NCBI GenBank assembly: GCA_937141995.1
Contig: CAKZQX010000905.1
Span: 1 to 7,209 of the forward strand
DNA length: 7,209 bases
Reading direction: 5' to 3'
Origin: an uncultured Chloroflexaceae bacterium
Lineage (GTDB): Bacteria; Chloroflexota; Chloroflexia; Chloroflexales; Chloroflexaceae
In this document: positions 1 through 6,203 of the stretch, piece by piece
How the letters are laid out: the number at the start of each line of letters is the position of its first letter
How positions within the stretch are numbered: position 1 is the stretch's first letter
Notes under the pieces: generated by a model
What the model was told of the DNA's origin: nothing
The model's input: only the letters and a program-made list of their open reading frames with translations
The model's database searches: none
Made by a program: the position numbers and the translations under genes

Positions 1-247
1 GTCATAAAACAAGTATACTACAATCAGAACGCCTGTGCAAGCGTGTGCTGAAGCGGGGTAAACCAGGGGCGTTCCTCCCACCGCTCGAGGCGGGTGGGTT
101 TCCCGCCCGAAAGGGTAAACATCTATGAGCCCCGCCTGCTTGGCCTGACGCTGCTCGTAGGCACTGTGTGACAGCCCCCTGTGTGACCTGGTGGTCTAAC
201 CACATGGATTGGACGCGTAGCGCCAGCTTCACGCAGGCGCCGGTAGG
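1..247. other. Gene-free stretch at the left edge with small hairpins
   Basis: I see no credible gene here. The open frames have no start with a ribosome binding site and no family I recognise. The sequence can fold: GGCGGG at 89-94 pairs with CCCGCC at 102-107, and CCCACC at 77-82 can alternatively pair with GGTGGG-like sequence just after it. The 9-mer CTGTGTGAC occurs twice within about 25 bases near 163-190. On the minus strand this sequence directly follows the point where the methyltransferase fragment (248-550) loses family resemblance, so it may be foreign DNA joined to a broken gene. It could also carry part of another decayed element that I cannot name. Confidence 0.4.
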
Positions 248-550
248 TCAGCAGCGCCGCCAGGGCAACCTGCCCCTCGTGGGTACGTTGCGCTCGATGC
301 CGGTGTAGGGAGCAGGGGTGTGGTGCAGCGCCAGGCGAGCGGTCAGGCCCAGACCGGGCGCAACCGCGACCACGTCATCGCGGGAGTGGATGTCACGCGC
401 CGTGAGCATCTGGCGCGTGAGTTCGCGCCCACCGGGACGCAGTCCCCGCTTGCCCATCCGCGCCAGCAGCCAGTGACCCGGCATCGTGGTGCGATCACGT
501 TGCGCACCGGGCAGGGTGTCAGCAGAGGTTGGTGTGTGAGGCAGTGGCAT
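248..550 (-). pseudogene. N-terminal fragment of a class I SAM-dependent methyltransferase
   Basis: The translated segment from about residue 23 to 88 (roughly 484 down to 287) reads as the start of a bacterial class I methyltransferase: an 'LLARMGKRGLRPGG' opening, an 'ELTRQML' helix, then the SAM-binding motif I region 'DDVVAVAPGLGLTARLAL' and 'YTGIER', the acidic end of strand beta-2. Members I know are about 250-280 residues and continue with an 'xEAAAARVRR'-like helix. Here the resemblance stops after 'GIERN' and the frame closes about 13 codons later, so roughly three quarters of the enzyme is missing. The usual acidic residue before APGLG is replaced by Ala-Val. I placed the start at the ATG at 550, which has AGGA (554-557) three bases upstream. 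The ATG at 484 fits the family start better, so the extra 22 residues may not be native. It is probably non-functional. The family call is from recalled motif patterns, not a search. Confidence 0.6.
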
Positions 551-997
551 GGTTCCTGTCATGCTTTCTGTTGCTCAGAGCATAGCATATGCTTCGTGCG
601 CTGTCTTTGCGCTGGCACAAAGAAGGCGCGTATAGACAAGCAAAAAAGCGGACATACGACGTCTATGTATCATTCAATACGACGAATACGCCCTGCGCGG
701 TCACGCACGAACGTTCCACGGCCTGACGCAGGCTGGTGCGTCGGCGCAACCAGCCGGGAGCTGCTCGTCTGGGTGAGCGTGGCGAGCGGGGCAATCAGCG
801 GTCTTCCGGGTTACACCTGCTGCCGTCGCTGCACCCCGGTGGGTTGCATCCATTACGGGTATCCTGAACGGGAGCGCATGCGTGACCGACCACGAGTGCT
901 CCCGGCAGCAGCGGTCGCTGCGCGGAACCTTGATACGGTGTCGGTTATCGGGGGGGCGTTCCATTGCTGATCCTGTTGGCGAAACTCCCGCCCCACC
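551..997. other. Intergenic stretch without a recognisable gene
   Basis: No open frame here carries a recognisable domain or a convincing ribosome binding site. A perfect 10-bp palindrome AGCATATGCT lies at 584-593, about 34 bases upstream of the methyltransferase fragment start at 550, where an operator or promoter might sit. A partial dyad ACATA/TATGT around GACGTC lies near 651-671. The right part (about 969-990) holds the probable terminal sequence of a decayed IS1182-type element whose transposase tail ends at 998. Confidence 0.4.
969..990. repeat. Candidate terminal end of the decayed IS1182-type element
   Basis: Read on the minus strand, this segment contains GAGTTTCGCCAACAGGATC, only about 8 bases after the TGA stop of the transposase remnant. 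A terminal inverted repeat is expected at that distance in this family. I cannot find the partner end in the window, so the assignment rests on position and on a recalled resemblance to IS1182 termini. Confidence 0.3.
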
Positions 998-1168
998 TCA
1001 CGCCGCCAGGACCGGCTGTGGTTGCAAGGCGGCAAACCGGGAGGTGCGAGTCTGGGCGTGTGGTTGCTCCCGTTGCCATGCATCAAAGCGCACCAGGTTG
1101 ATGGCGGTCGCCGTCAGCACATGCTGGAGATGGGGTGTGGCCTCCCCGACAGAGCGACGGCACCGCCA
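998..1168 (-). pseudogene. C-terminal remnant of an IS1182-family transposase
   Basis: On the minus strand the frame from 1168 to the TGA at 998-1000 reads WRCRRSVGEATPHLQHVL, then TATAINLVRFDAW and further down RTSRFAAL before the stop. This matches the conserved C-terminus of IS1182-family DDE transposases, which typically end in an 'RRxRYxGxAKxHLQHVLTAxAxNLVRxxAW...TRxSxFAAL' pattern. Only the last ~57 codons remain, and an in-frame stop lies just upstream of the Trp codon at 1168. Catalytic residues would be further upstream and are absent, so the remnant is inactive. Two residues of the usual 'AKxHLQHV' block are changed (ATPHLQHV), consistent with decay. There is no start codon or ribosome binding site. 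It shows that this flank was invaded by transposons before or independently of the intact IS630. Confidence 0.68.
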
Positions 1169-1446
1169 TCATCAGTGGCAGCATCGCCGTCATCGCCGGG
1201 ATGATCGTGCGCTCCCTGTTCATTCCACAGCGCCCGCCACAGAGTATCTCCGTGCATGCAGCGCCAGCCGAGCGCAGCGGCGGCGGGGGTGACTGCCTGC
1301 CGCGCATCCTGGTCGGGGCTGTCCTGCTGCTGGTCCTGGCGGCGGCGGGCGCGTCGGTGGCCCGCGTACGGATCGTCCGGCGGTCCCTACGACTGGTGGG
1401 GGCAGTCGTGGCGCACGATGGGCGGAATGTGTCAATACTAAGGAAA
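1169..1446. other. Gene-free GC-rich stretch
   Basis: No gene can be supported. A plus-strand open frame (about 1135-1494) contains a hydrophobic run that could look like a membrane helix, but it runs antisense through the transposase remnant, has no ribosome binding site and resembles nothing I know. Minus-strand frames contain patches with protein-like composition (for example ALGWRCMHGDTLWRALWNEQ near 1208-1267) that change frame, so this may be another decayed gene I cannot identify. Confidence 0.35.
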
Positions 1447-1477
1447 AGGGGCGCACCTTCGCGTAGCGTGCGCCCCT
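1447..1477 (-). terminator. Intrinsic (rho-independent) terminator, minus strand
   Basis: A 10-bp perfect stem (AGGGGCGCAC at 1447-1456 with GTGCGCCCCT at 1468-1477) encloses an 11-base loop. Read on the minus strand the stem is followed immediately by TTTTCCTT, the layout of an intrinsic terminator. It lies about 286 bases beyond the stop of the exported protein gene (1764-4283, minus), with no intact gene between, so it most plausibly ends that transcript. On the plus strand there is no T tract after the stem. Confidence 0.7.
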
Positions 1478-1623
1478 GGGCGTGGTCTGGTTAGTCAGAG
1501 GCAGCGTACCAGGAGACGTTTCATCGTTCAGATCCGCTCCGTTCCGGACGTTCCGGCCAACGCTGCATCAGGCACGCCGGACGCACGCGCGCCCGGGTAT
1601 CTTGACCGCTGGCCCGGCGGTAT

Positions 1624-1661
1624 GCGCCAGACCAGCGGTTCGGGTAGGCCGGGTCTGGCGC
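1624..1661. repeat. Inverted repeat, 10-bp perfect stem with 18-base loop
   Basis: GCGCCAGACC at 1624-1633 is the exact reverse complement of GGTCTGGCGC at 1652-1661. It lies in the 3' untranslated region of the exported protein gene, between its stop at 1764 and the terminator at 1447-1477. Neither strand has a T tract after it, so it is not a classic terminator. It could stabilise the 3' end of the mRNA or be a relic of a mobile element. Confidence 0.55.
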
Positions 1662-1763
1662 CCGGGACGCGCCCAGATGATGCGCCATTGGCCTGACGGC
1701 CGGGGCGAGTCGTCCAGCGCATCGTCGCCCGGTGGGTTCCCCTCTGGCCGAACAATCTACCCG

Positions 1764-4283
1764 CTACTTCACAAGTAACGGCAGGAAGAGCCTGATCGGA
1801 TTGTTGCTGCTGTTGACCGCAAAGACAAAGCTGGCATCGTTGGCATCGTACGACGGGACGGGATCGGGCAGGATCCAGTCATGCGGCACGCCATTGGCAT
1901 CGACCGTCAGGTCAGAAGCGCCGGCACTGGCTAGACCCACCGCGAAGCTATAGGTGAAAGACTCGTTTGGATGGAGGATACCATCGCTCCCCAGGGCCGC
2001 AGCCGGGACCGAGATGGTCGCCCCGACGCCAGCCGGGCCACCATCGGCGTTGAGGAGCAGATTACCGGCCGCCAGATCGGCCACGGTAAAGGATACATCT
2101 TCCAGCGAGACTTCCGTGACATTGGTGAAGGTAGCTGCAACGCTATAGACGCCGGCCGGAGCATTGGCCTGGGGCGTTGGATCATAGCTGTCGGTTGAGC
2201 TTGCCAGCTTGAGCCGGTGGTTGACCGACGGATTCTGCAACACGCCATCGAAGTAGGTCGCCGGGTGCAACAGGCCGTCCCAGGCCCCAAAGTCGATAAA
2301 GGCAGAGGTTGAGCCGGCCGGAAGGTCGATCGTTTCGATGTAATCCTTAACCTCGCCGTCAGGCCAGATGAGTTTCATCTCTACGCGGATGACTTCCTCC
2401 TCCGGACCCGTGTGGTCGAAGTGCATGCGTTCGAGCACGGGATCCAGATCGAGCGAGACCTTCTCGCCCGCGCGGAGGGTTACACCCTTGATATCGAAGA
2501 TAACGCTTGGATCGCCATCGTTGACAGGATCGTGGGAAATGAAGATTTCAGGTGCGGCGATGTCTTCGGTGGCGTTGAAGGAGATGTGGTCACCATCCGG
2601 GCTGATCATAAACTCAAACTGCTCTTGCGGGTCGAGATTGACATTGCGTACGCCAATGGCAAAGCCTGGTCCGGACATGGTCAATGAACCAGCGGTGGTG
2701 CTGCTGACCGTCTCTCCATGCACAATCACCTTGTAGAAGGTATCGTCAGTTTCGCTAAAGGGTACAATGATGCGCGGTGGCGCTTCCTTGCCCAACCCGC
2801 CTCTGGAGTGGATCACGGTCGTGCCGGGAATTTCATCGACAAAGGTCTGGGTGTCGGGATCATCACCCGTTTTCTGTCCTTCGTCATTGACAATGAGTAT
2901 GGCGCCCTCGCCGGCAAACTGAGTGGTCAGCTCACCCATGACCATGTCTCCAGCGGCAAGCTGCATGCCGGCGCCGTTCACCGTTTCGCTACAGAAGGGG
3001 CATGCAACGTGCTCGCCCGGAGACAGCGTGCGAAAGCCATTGGGGACGATTGACAGATTTCCTGATGTAGCCCCGCCGGTGTAGACATCGGGTGGGTTAC
3101 CAGGTATGGCTGCCGTTTCATAGCGCCAGGTGTTGGCTGCCATATCAACCGTAATATACTTTCGTTGATTGGGGAAGTTGTTGTCGTAGACCAGAATGCG
3201 CGACTCGTTGGCATTCACCGTTTCAATGCCATAGGCGGTAATGGCATGGCCGTCCTTAAAGCCCGGCACCTTGAAGATACCCAGCACGTAGGGGACTGGC
3301 TCTGCCTTATTGAAGTCTGCGGTCAGTTTATTGACGATTTCTACCGGACCTGCGATGATTTCCTCATCATAATATTCGTCAACGTATTGGAAGATCATCA
3401 TGCCAGCGATGTAGTTTTCCAGCGTCTGGTCCGGGAAGGTCAGGTCAAAGGTTTGCGCTGCGCCGGACTGAATGTCGCCGGGGGTCGTCAGGCCTTTAAA
3501 TGGAAGCCGATCGAAGATGTGGAGGCTGGTGGCGGCCATTCCGTCGCAATGGCCAATGGCCATGTCAGCGACTTGTGCTTTCCGCCACGTTTCGGCCGGA
3601 CCAGTCAACACGCAGGTGTCCGCCGTTGTGCCTGCGTGACACGCATCGACGCCGAACAGGTTGAACATATCGTCTGCACCCAGATCGTCGCTGGTATTGC
3701 TGCTGTCACCACCGTAATTCTCAAATTGAAAGCCATCGACACTAACATCGAAGGCTCTGCCGCTGCTGTTCTTGTAAACTGCCACCAGCGTTCCTGGCGC
3801 TTCGACCGTGGTTCTCAGACCACCTGCAGCGTATGTGAGCCCGCCAGGCTGCCCCCCAATCGTGTATGTGTAGATTTGATTGTCGTCGCTGTCAATATAG
3901 GTGCCGAGGGCAACGCCGCTGTCCACATTAACCACCCAGGTGAGCTTCTGACTAGCACCGGCTGCCAGATCGAAAAGGTCAAACTCAACACCATTGTCGC
4001 CGGGAATGAAATTGCCGCCACTGATGTAGGTGGTACTGGTGGGGAGCGCGCTGAAGACGCCAATGTCGGTGATGGGTTGACTGGTCAGATTTTTGACCGT
4101 CAGCACATAGGTGATGTCGCTGCCGGGGTTTACATACGCTGGACCCCTTACCGTGATGGACATTTCGTCGCTTTGTGCAAAGGTACTGGATGTCGTTTCC
4201 GGCAGGAAGCTGCCGTTGACTGCCAGCATCCCGGTCAGTGCCAGGACGATGCAGGTGTACCACATGGGTGATGTACGGAACAT
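1764..4283 (-). CDS. Exported DUF11-domain protein with papain-like peptidase signature
   Basis: This 839-residue protein is the main intact gene. Residues 1-37 form a signal peptide: a short basic start, a hydrophobic core (CIVLALTGMLAV, 11-22) and a likely cut after FAQS or TFA. Residues 40-160 look like a DUF11/CARDB-type beta domain ('GPAYVNPGSDITYVLTVKN', 'LPTSTTYISGG'). Residues 205-390 carry a papain-like pattern: Cys246 in GHCDGMAATS, His346 in DGHAITAYGIE and Asp367/Asn368 in ILVYDNNFP. I infer a secreted cysteine peptidase or a derived papain-like fold; this is not proven. A CPFC pair (428, 431) follows, then beta-rich sequence from 440 to 820 with no repeats I can name, and the tail IRLFLPLLVK at the extreme C-terminus. 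The ATG at 4283 is supported by AGGAAGG six bases upstream. It is transcribed alone, ending at the terminator at 1447-1477. The site of action is probably the cell surface or outside. No lesion is visible. Confidence 0.85.
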   Translation of the reverse strand: MFRTSPMWYTCIVLALTGMLAVNGSFLPETTSSTFAQSDEMSITVRGPAYVNPGSDITYVLTVKNLTSQPITDIGVFSALPTSTTYISGGNFIPGDNGVEFDLFDLAAGASQKLTWVVNVDSGVALGTYIDSDDNQIYTYTIGGQPGGLTYAAGGLRTTVEAPGTLVAVYKNSSGRAFDVSVDGFQFENYGGDSSNTSDDLGADDMFNLFGVDACHAGTTADTCVLTGPAETWRKAQVADMAIGHCDGMAATSLHIFDRLPFKGLTTPGDIQSGAAQTFDLTFPDQTLENYIAGMMIFQYVDEYYDEEIIAGPVEIVNKLTADFNKAEPVPYVLGIFKVPGFKDGHAITAYGIETVNANESRILVYDNNFPNQRKYITVDMAANTWRYETAAIPGNPPDVYTGGATSGNLSIVPNGFRTLSPGEHVACPFCSETVNGAGMQLAAGDMVMGELTTQFAGEGAILIVNDEGQKTGDDPDTQTFVDEIPGTTVIHSRGGLGKEAPPRIIVPFSETDDTFYKVIVHGETVSSTTAGSLTMSGPGFAIGVRNVNLDPQEQFEFMISPDGDHISFNATEDIAAPEIFISHDPVNDGDPSVIFDIKGVTLRAGEKVSLDLDPVLERMHFDHTGPEEEVIRVEMKLIWPDGEVKDYIETIDLPAGSTSAFIDFGAWDGLLHPATYFDGVLQNPSVNHRLKLASSTDSYDPTPQANAPAGVYSVAATFTNVTEVSLEDVSFTVADLAAGNLLLNADGGPAGVGATISVPAAALGSDGILHPNESFTYSFAVGLASAGASDLTVDANGVPHDWILPDPVPSYDANDASFVFAVNSSNNPIRLFLPLLVK

Positions 4284-4289
4284 ACTTTT

Positions 4290-4296
4290 CCTTCCT
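4290..4296 (-). promoter_or_regulatory. Ribosome binding site of the exported protein gene
   Basis: On the minus strand AGGAAGG lies six bases before the ATG at 4283. It is close to the consensus Shine-Dalgarno sequence with near-ideal spacing. It fixes the start codon and supports the minus-strand gene over the long antisense open frame on the plus strand. Confidence 0.8.
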
Positions 4297-4602
4297 AGAG
4301 TGAAGTTACTGATACTGCTGGCGATAGGTCTTCGTGTCGGACATCCAACTATTCATCAACCCGGTGAATGAGCCGCTCAGACATTGGCGTACAGGCCGCA
4401 CCTCCTTTCTTGAGCATCGGCAATGCCGGCGGCAGACCGCAGTGCTCTGCGCGTCGTATCAGGCACGCATCCACTTCCACCGGCAGCCCGTGAACCGTTT
4501 CACCGGGCAGGGCGAAGCCGCCGCGGGTGCCGATGCACGACCGGGCCGAGCCATCCTGCTGGCGGATGGGGCAGTCACTGCTCATCGATTGCTGCGTGGT
4601 GG

Positions 4603-4621
4603 GTATACTACGCCAGTATAC
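4603..4621. repeat. Short dyad GTATACT-N5-AGTATAC
   Basis: GTATACT at 4603-4609 and AGTATAC at 4615-4621 form a perfect 7-bp inverted repeat with a 5-base spacer. The symmetry and spacing would suit a dimeric repressor operator or a small hairpin. It lies about 320 bases upstream of the exported protein start, far for a simple operator. No regulator can be assigned. Confidence 0.35.
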
Positions 4622-4742
4622 GGAGTTCGCCGGGGTAGCGCATCACCCGAAAAGTACTATTTTTGTGGGGAAGTGAAGGAACGATGGGAGACAGAGGGAA
4701 ATACCAGGGACGATTGCGGCGTTCTCCACTCCCAGATGGTTG

Positions 4743-4797
4743 GGGCGCAGCATGCTGCGCCCATAAGAGTTGTAGGCGTCGGTGCATGCTCTGCACC
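4743..4797. repeat. Compound palindromic repeat (20-bp perfect palindrome plus hairpin)
   Basis: Positions 4743-4762 read GGGCGCAGCATGCTGCGCCC, a perfect 20-bp palindrome. Eighteen bases later GGTGCA (4781-4786) pairs with TGCACC (4792-4797) across a 5-base loop. Both stems have GCATGC or a close variant at or near the centre, and the spacer contains TTGTAGGCGTC. Paired 'GGGCGC...GCATGC...GCGCCC' hairpins joined by a CTAC/GTAG linker are a pattern I recall as a dispersed intergenic repeat in Chloroflexota genomes; this copy looks partly degraded. No T tract follows on either strand, so it is not an intrinsic terminator. Confidence 0.5.
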
Positions 4798-4878
4798 CTG
4801 CCGGGCTGATACGGAGAAAGATCGGGTCACGGGTTGGTTTGCAAATGCGTATTTATCACGGATCATGCGCGGTGCTGC

Positions 4879-4880
4879 TA
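4879..4880. repeat. TA target-site duplication, left copy
   Basis: The TA at 4879-4880 matches the TA at 6204-6205. With C at 4878 and G at 6206, the uninterrupted target would have been CTAG, the known preferred target of IS630, which duplicates the central TA. Confidence 0.8.
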
Positions 4881-4904
4881 GTACACAATGGCCTAAGTCT
4901 ATCC
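4881..4904 (+). repeat. IS630 left terminal inverted repeat
   Basis: It begins GTACACAATGGCCTAAG. Compared with the reverse complement of 6180-6203, the first six bases, a GGC block and a TAA block are identical, and the last three bases match too. The bounds are set by the flanking TA duplications. Confidence 0.78.
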
Positions 4905-4908
4905 GTAG

Positions 4909-4914
4909 TATAAT
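4909..4914 (+). promoter_or_regulatory. Candidate -10 element of the IS630 transposase promoter
   Basis: TATAAT at 4909-4914 is a perfect sigma-70 -10 hexamer placed 51 bases before the transposase ATG at 4965. The hexamer about 17 bases upstream (4886-4891) is a poor -35 and lies in the left terminal repeat, so the promoter may be weak. The call rests on the -10 match and its position. Confidence 0.45.
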
Positions 4915-4964
4915 GGACCCACGTCCGCAGACGGCTGCGGTGCCTGAACTGTTGAGAGGGAACG

Positions 4965-5459
4965 ATGCGTGGTCCACAACCGACACCCATTGTCTTAACC
5001 GACTCGGAACGCCACGAGCTCACCCAGTTGGTGCGTCGTCACACGACACCCCAGCAACTCGCCCTCCGAGCGCGAATTGTCCTGGCGGCGGCTGACGGAG
5101 CCAATAATAGCGCTATTGCCCGCCAGGAAGGGGTAAATGTCGATACCGTGCGGCTCTGGCGCCAGCGCTGGCTGGGGCTCCAGCCCGTGAGTCTCGCCGA
5201 CCTCCCCGTCGTGGATCGGCTGACGGATGCGCCCTGGTCGGGCAAACCCGTGCGCATCAGCGCCGACCAGGTCTGTCGGATCGTGGAACTGGCCTGTGCC
5301 GCCCCGGAGCGGGAAGGTCGCCCCATCAGCCAGTGGACCGCCCGCGAGATTGCCGATGAAGTGATGGCCCAGGCGATCGTGGACCGCATTTCCGGTCGCC
5401 ATGCGGCCCGACTGCTCAAAAGGGGGATCTCAAACCACACCAGTGGCGCTACTGGTTGA
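4965..5459 (+). CDS. IS630-family transposase, upstream frame (DNA-binding part)
   Basis: This frame gives 164 residues, of which about the first 152 align with the N-terminal half of IS630 transposases. It has an 'LTDSERHEL' start, an 'RARIVLAAADG' helix, a helix-turn-helix ('NNSAIARQEGVNVDTVRLWRQRW', about 47-69, given here only by its key positions), and a second DNA-binding part ending in 'SGRHAARLLK'. These domains bind the terminal repeats. After Lys152 the frame runs into a non-family tail (RGISNHTSGATG) and stops at 5457-5459. The family sequence 'KGDLKPHQWRYWL' continues in the -1 frame from 5420. The ATG at 4965 has GAGAGG five bases upstream. On its own this product would bind ends but not cut. 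A -1 shift would give a full protein of about 403 residues, near the usual size. Confidence 0.82.
   Translation: MRGPQPTPIVLTDSERHELTQLVRRHTTPQQLALRARIVLAAADGANNSAIARQEGVNVDTVRLWRQRWLGLQPVSLADLPVVDRLTDAPWSGKPVRISADQVCRIVELACAAPEREGRPISQWTAREIADEVMAQAIVDRISGRHAARLLKRGISNHTSGATG
5418..5426 (+). other. Frame-change site A4G5 within the IS630 transposase
   Basis: The run AAAAGGGGG is read AAA-AGG-GGG in the upstream frame. Stepping back one base after the first AAA gives AAG-GGG-GAT, which yields LLK-KGDLKPH, the expected family sequence. So this is where the two halves join. It could be a programmed -1 frameshift or transcript slippage site, as occurs in some IS families, or a one-base deletion from an ancestral A5G5 run, or a homopolymer read error. 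Confidence 0.65.
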
Positions 5460-6175
5460 CGCCAGCGGATGATCCCGCGTTCGAGACTAAGGTGGCGGAT
5501 GTGTGTACGGTCTATCGGGACGCTCCGGCCCGGGCGGAGCAGGGCGAACGCACCATGAGTACCGACGAACTGACAGGTGTGCAGGCCCTGGAGCGGAAAC
5601 ACCCGACCTTGCCCCTGGCACCCGGGCAGGTGGAGTGTCGCGAGTACGAGTACATCCGCCATGGCACCTGTGCGTTCAGCGTGAGTCGCGATGTCGTGAC
5701 GGGGCACATCGTGGCCCCGTATGCGGCCGCCACGCGCACGGAAGCGGACGTTTTGGCCCATGTGCAGGCCGTCGTCGCGACCGACCCGACGGTGACCCGC
5801 TGGCACTTCGTGGTAGACAACCTGGACACCCATCGCTCGGAGAGTCTGGTGCGCTGGGTCGCGGCCGCATCGGATCAGGACCGTGATCTGGGGGTGAAGG
5901 GCACGACGGGCATCCTGCATAATCGGCAGAGCCGGGCGGCATGTTTGTGCGATCCCACGCATCGTATCGTCTTTCACGACACACCGAAGCATTGTTCGTG
6001 GCTCAATCACATTGAAATCTGGTTCAGCATCCTGGTTCGCAAGCTCCTGCAACGGGGCTCCTTCACTTCGGTGGACGATCGCAAAGCCAAGGTGCTGGCC
6101 TTCATTGACTACTATAATCGCACGATGGCAAAACCATTCACGTGGACCTACCAGGGCAAGCCGCTCGTCGCGTAA
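5456..6175 (+). CDS. IS630-family transposase, downstream frame (DDE catalytic part)
   Basis: This frame encodes the catalytic domain, which cuts and joins DNA ends at TA sites using two metal ions. Numbered from the TTG at 5456 (239 residues), the triad is visible: Asp37 in MSTDELTGVQALE, Asp121 in FVVDNLDTHRSES and Glu187 in SWLNHIEIWFSIL. The C-terminus IDYYNRTMAKPFTWTYQGK is typical and complete. The Asp121-Glu187 gap is longer than the ~34 residues of Tc1/mariner enzymes, which fits this subfamily, where an extra segment ('LGVKGTTGIL...') lies between them. The TTG is probably not a true start: family sequence extends upstream in this frame to 5420 (KGDLKPHQWRYWL), so translation is expected to enter from the upstream frame by a -1 shift. 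The TAA at 6173-6175 is four bases before the right terminal repeat. Confidence 0.85.
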   Translation: MTPADDPAFETKVADVCTVYRDAPARAEQGERTMSTDELTGVQALERKHPTLPLAPGQVECREYEYIRHGTCAFSVSRDVVTGHIVAPYAAATRTEADVLAHVQAVVATDPTVTRWHFVVDNLDTHRSESLVRWVAAASDQDRDLGVKGTTGILHNRQSRAACLCDPTHRIVFHDTPKHCSWLNHIEIWFSILVRKLLQRGSFTSVDDRKAKVLAFIDYYNRTMAKPFTWTYQGKPLVA

Positions 6176-6179
6176 CTCT

Positions 6180-6203
6180 GGAGGTATTTAAGCCCACGTG
6201 TAC
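6180..6203 (-). repeat. IS630 right terminal inverted repeat
   Basis: Read inward on the minus strand it begins GTACACGTGGGCTTAAA and matches the left end at 16 of 24 positions. Its outermost base, C6203, supplies the G of the TAG stop codon of the neighbouring regulator gene. Confidence 0.78.

Larger units (their letters stand above)
4297..4877. other. Intergenic region upstream of the exported protein gene
   Basis: This 580-base region holds no gene I can support. Plus- and minus-strand open frames here lack domains, and the longest plus-strand one (from 4334) runs through the IS630 left end, so it is chimeric. The promoter of the exported protein gene should lie at the left side, but I see no clear -35/-10 pair. 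Dyads at 4603-4621, 4743-4762 and 4781-4797 are listed separately. Before the IS630 insertion this was the spacer between the regulator (6203-7078) and the exported protein gene. Confidence 0.5.
4881..6203 (+). mobile_element. Complete IS630-family insertion sequence
   Basis: The element is 1323 bp and carries a two-frame transposase on the plus strand. Its ends are imperfect inverted repeats: the left end 4881-4904 and the reverse complement of the right end 6180-6203 agree at 16 of 24 positions, beginning with GTACAC and sharing GGC and TAA blocks further in. TA duplications flank both ends within a CTAG target, as known for IS630. Catalytic residues are intact and the element has both ends, so it appears recent. 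The transposase frame break at 5418-5426 decides whether it is active. Its right end overlaps the stop codon of the adjacent regulator gene. Confidence 0.88.

Noticed and set aside
13..21. GTATACTAC shared with 4603-4611
   Set aside because: A 9-base match in a 7.2-kb window with no extended similarity is expected by chance.
1208..1267. Minus-strand patch ALGWRCMHGDTLWRALWNEQ and a nearby hydrophobic frame
   Set aside because: The composition looks protein-like, but the frames change and I cannot tie them to any family, so I do not call a gene.
1135..1494. 119-codon plus-strand frame with a hydrophobic, helix-like stretch
   Set aside because: It overlaps the transposase remnant in antisense and continues through the terminator hairpin. 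It has no ribosome binding site and no known family.
3165..4271. 368-codon plus-strand open frame
   Set aside because: It is antisense to the exported protein gene, which has a signal peptide, recognisable motifs and a good ribosome binding site. The plus-strand translation resembles no family and lacks a ribosome binding site.
4334..5095. 253-codon plus-strand open frame
   Set aside because: It runs across the IS630 left end into the transposase gene in another frame, so it did not exist before the insertion and is a chance frame.
5039..6052. 337-codon minus-strand open frame inside the IS
   Set aside because: It is antisense to a transposase with intact DDE residues; no domain is seen in the minus-strand translation.
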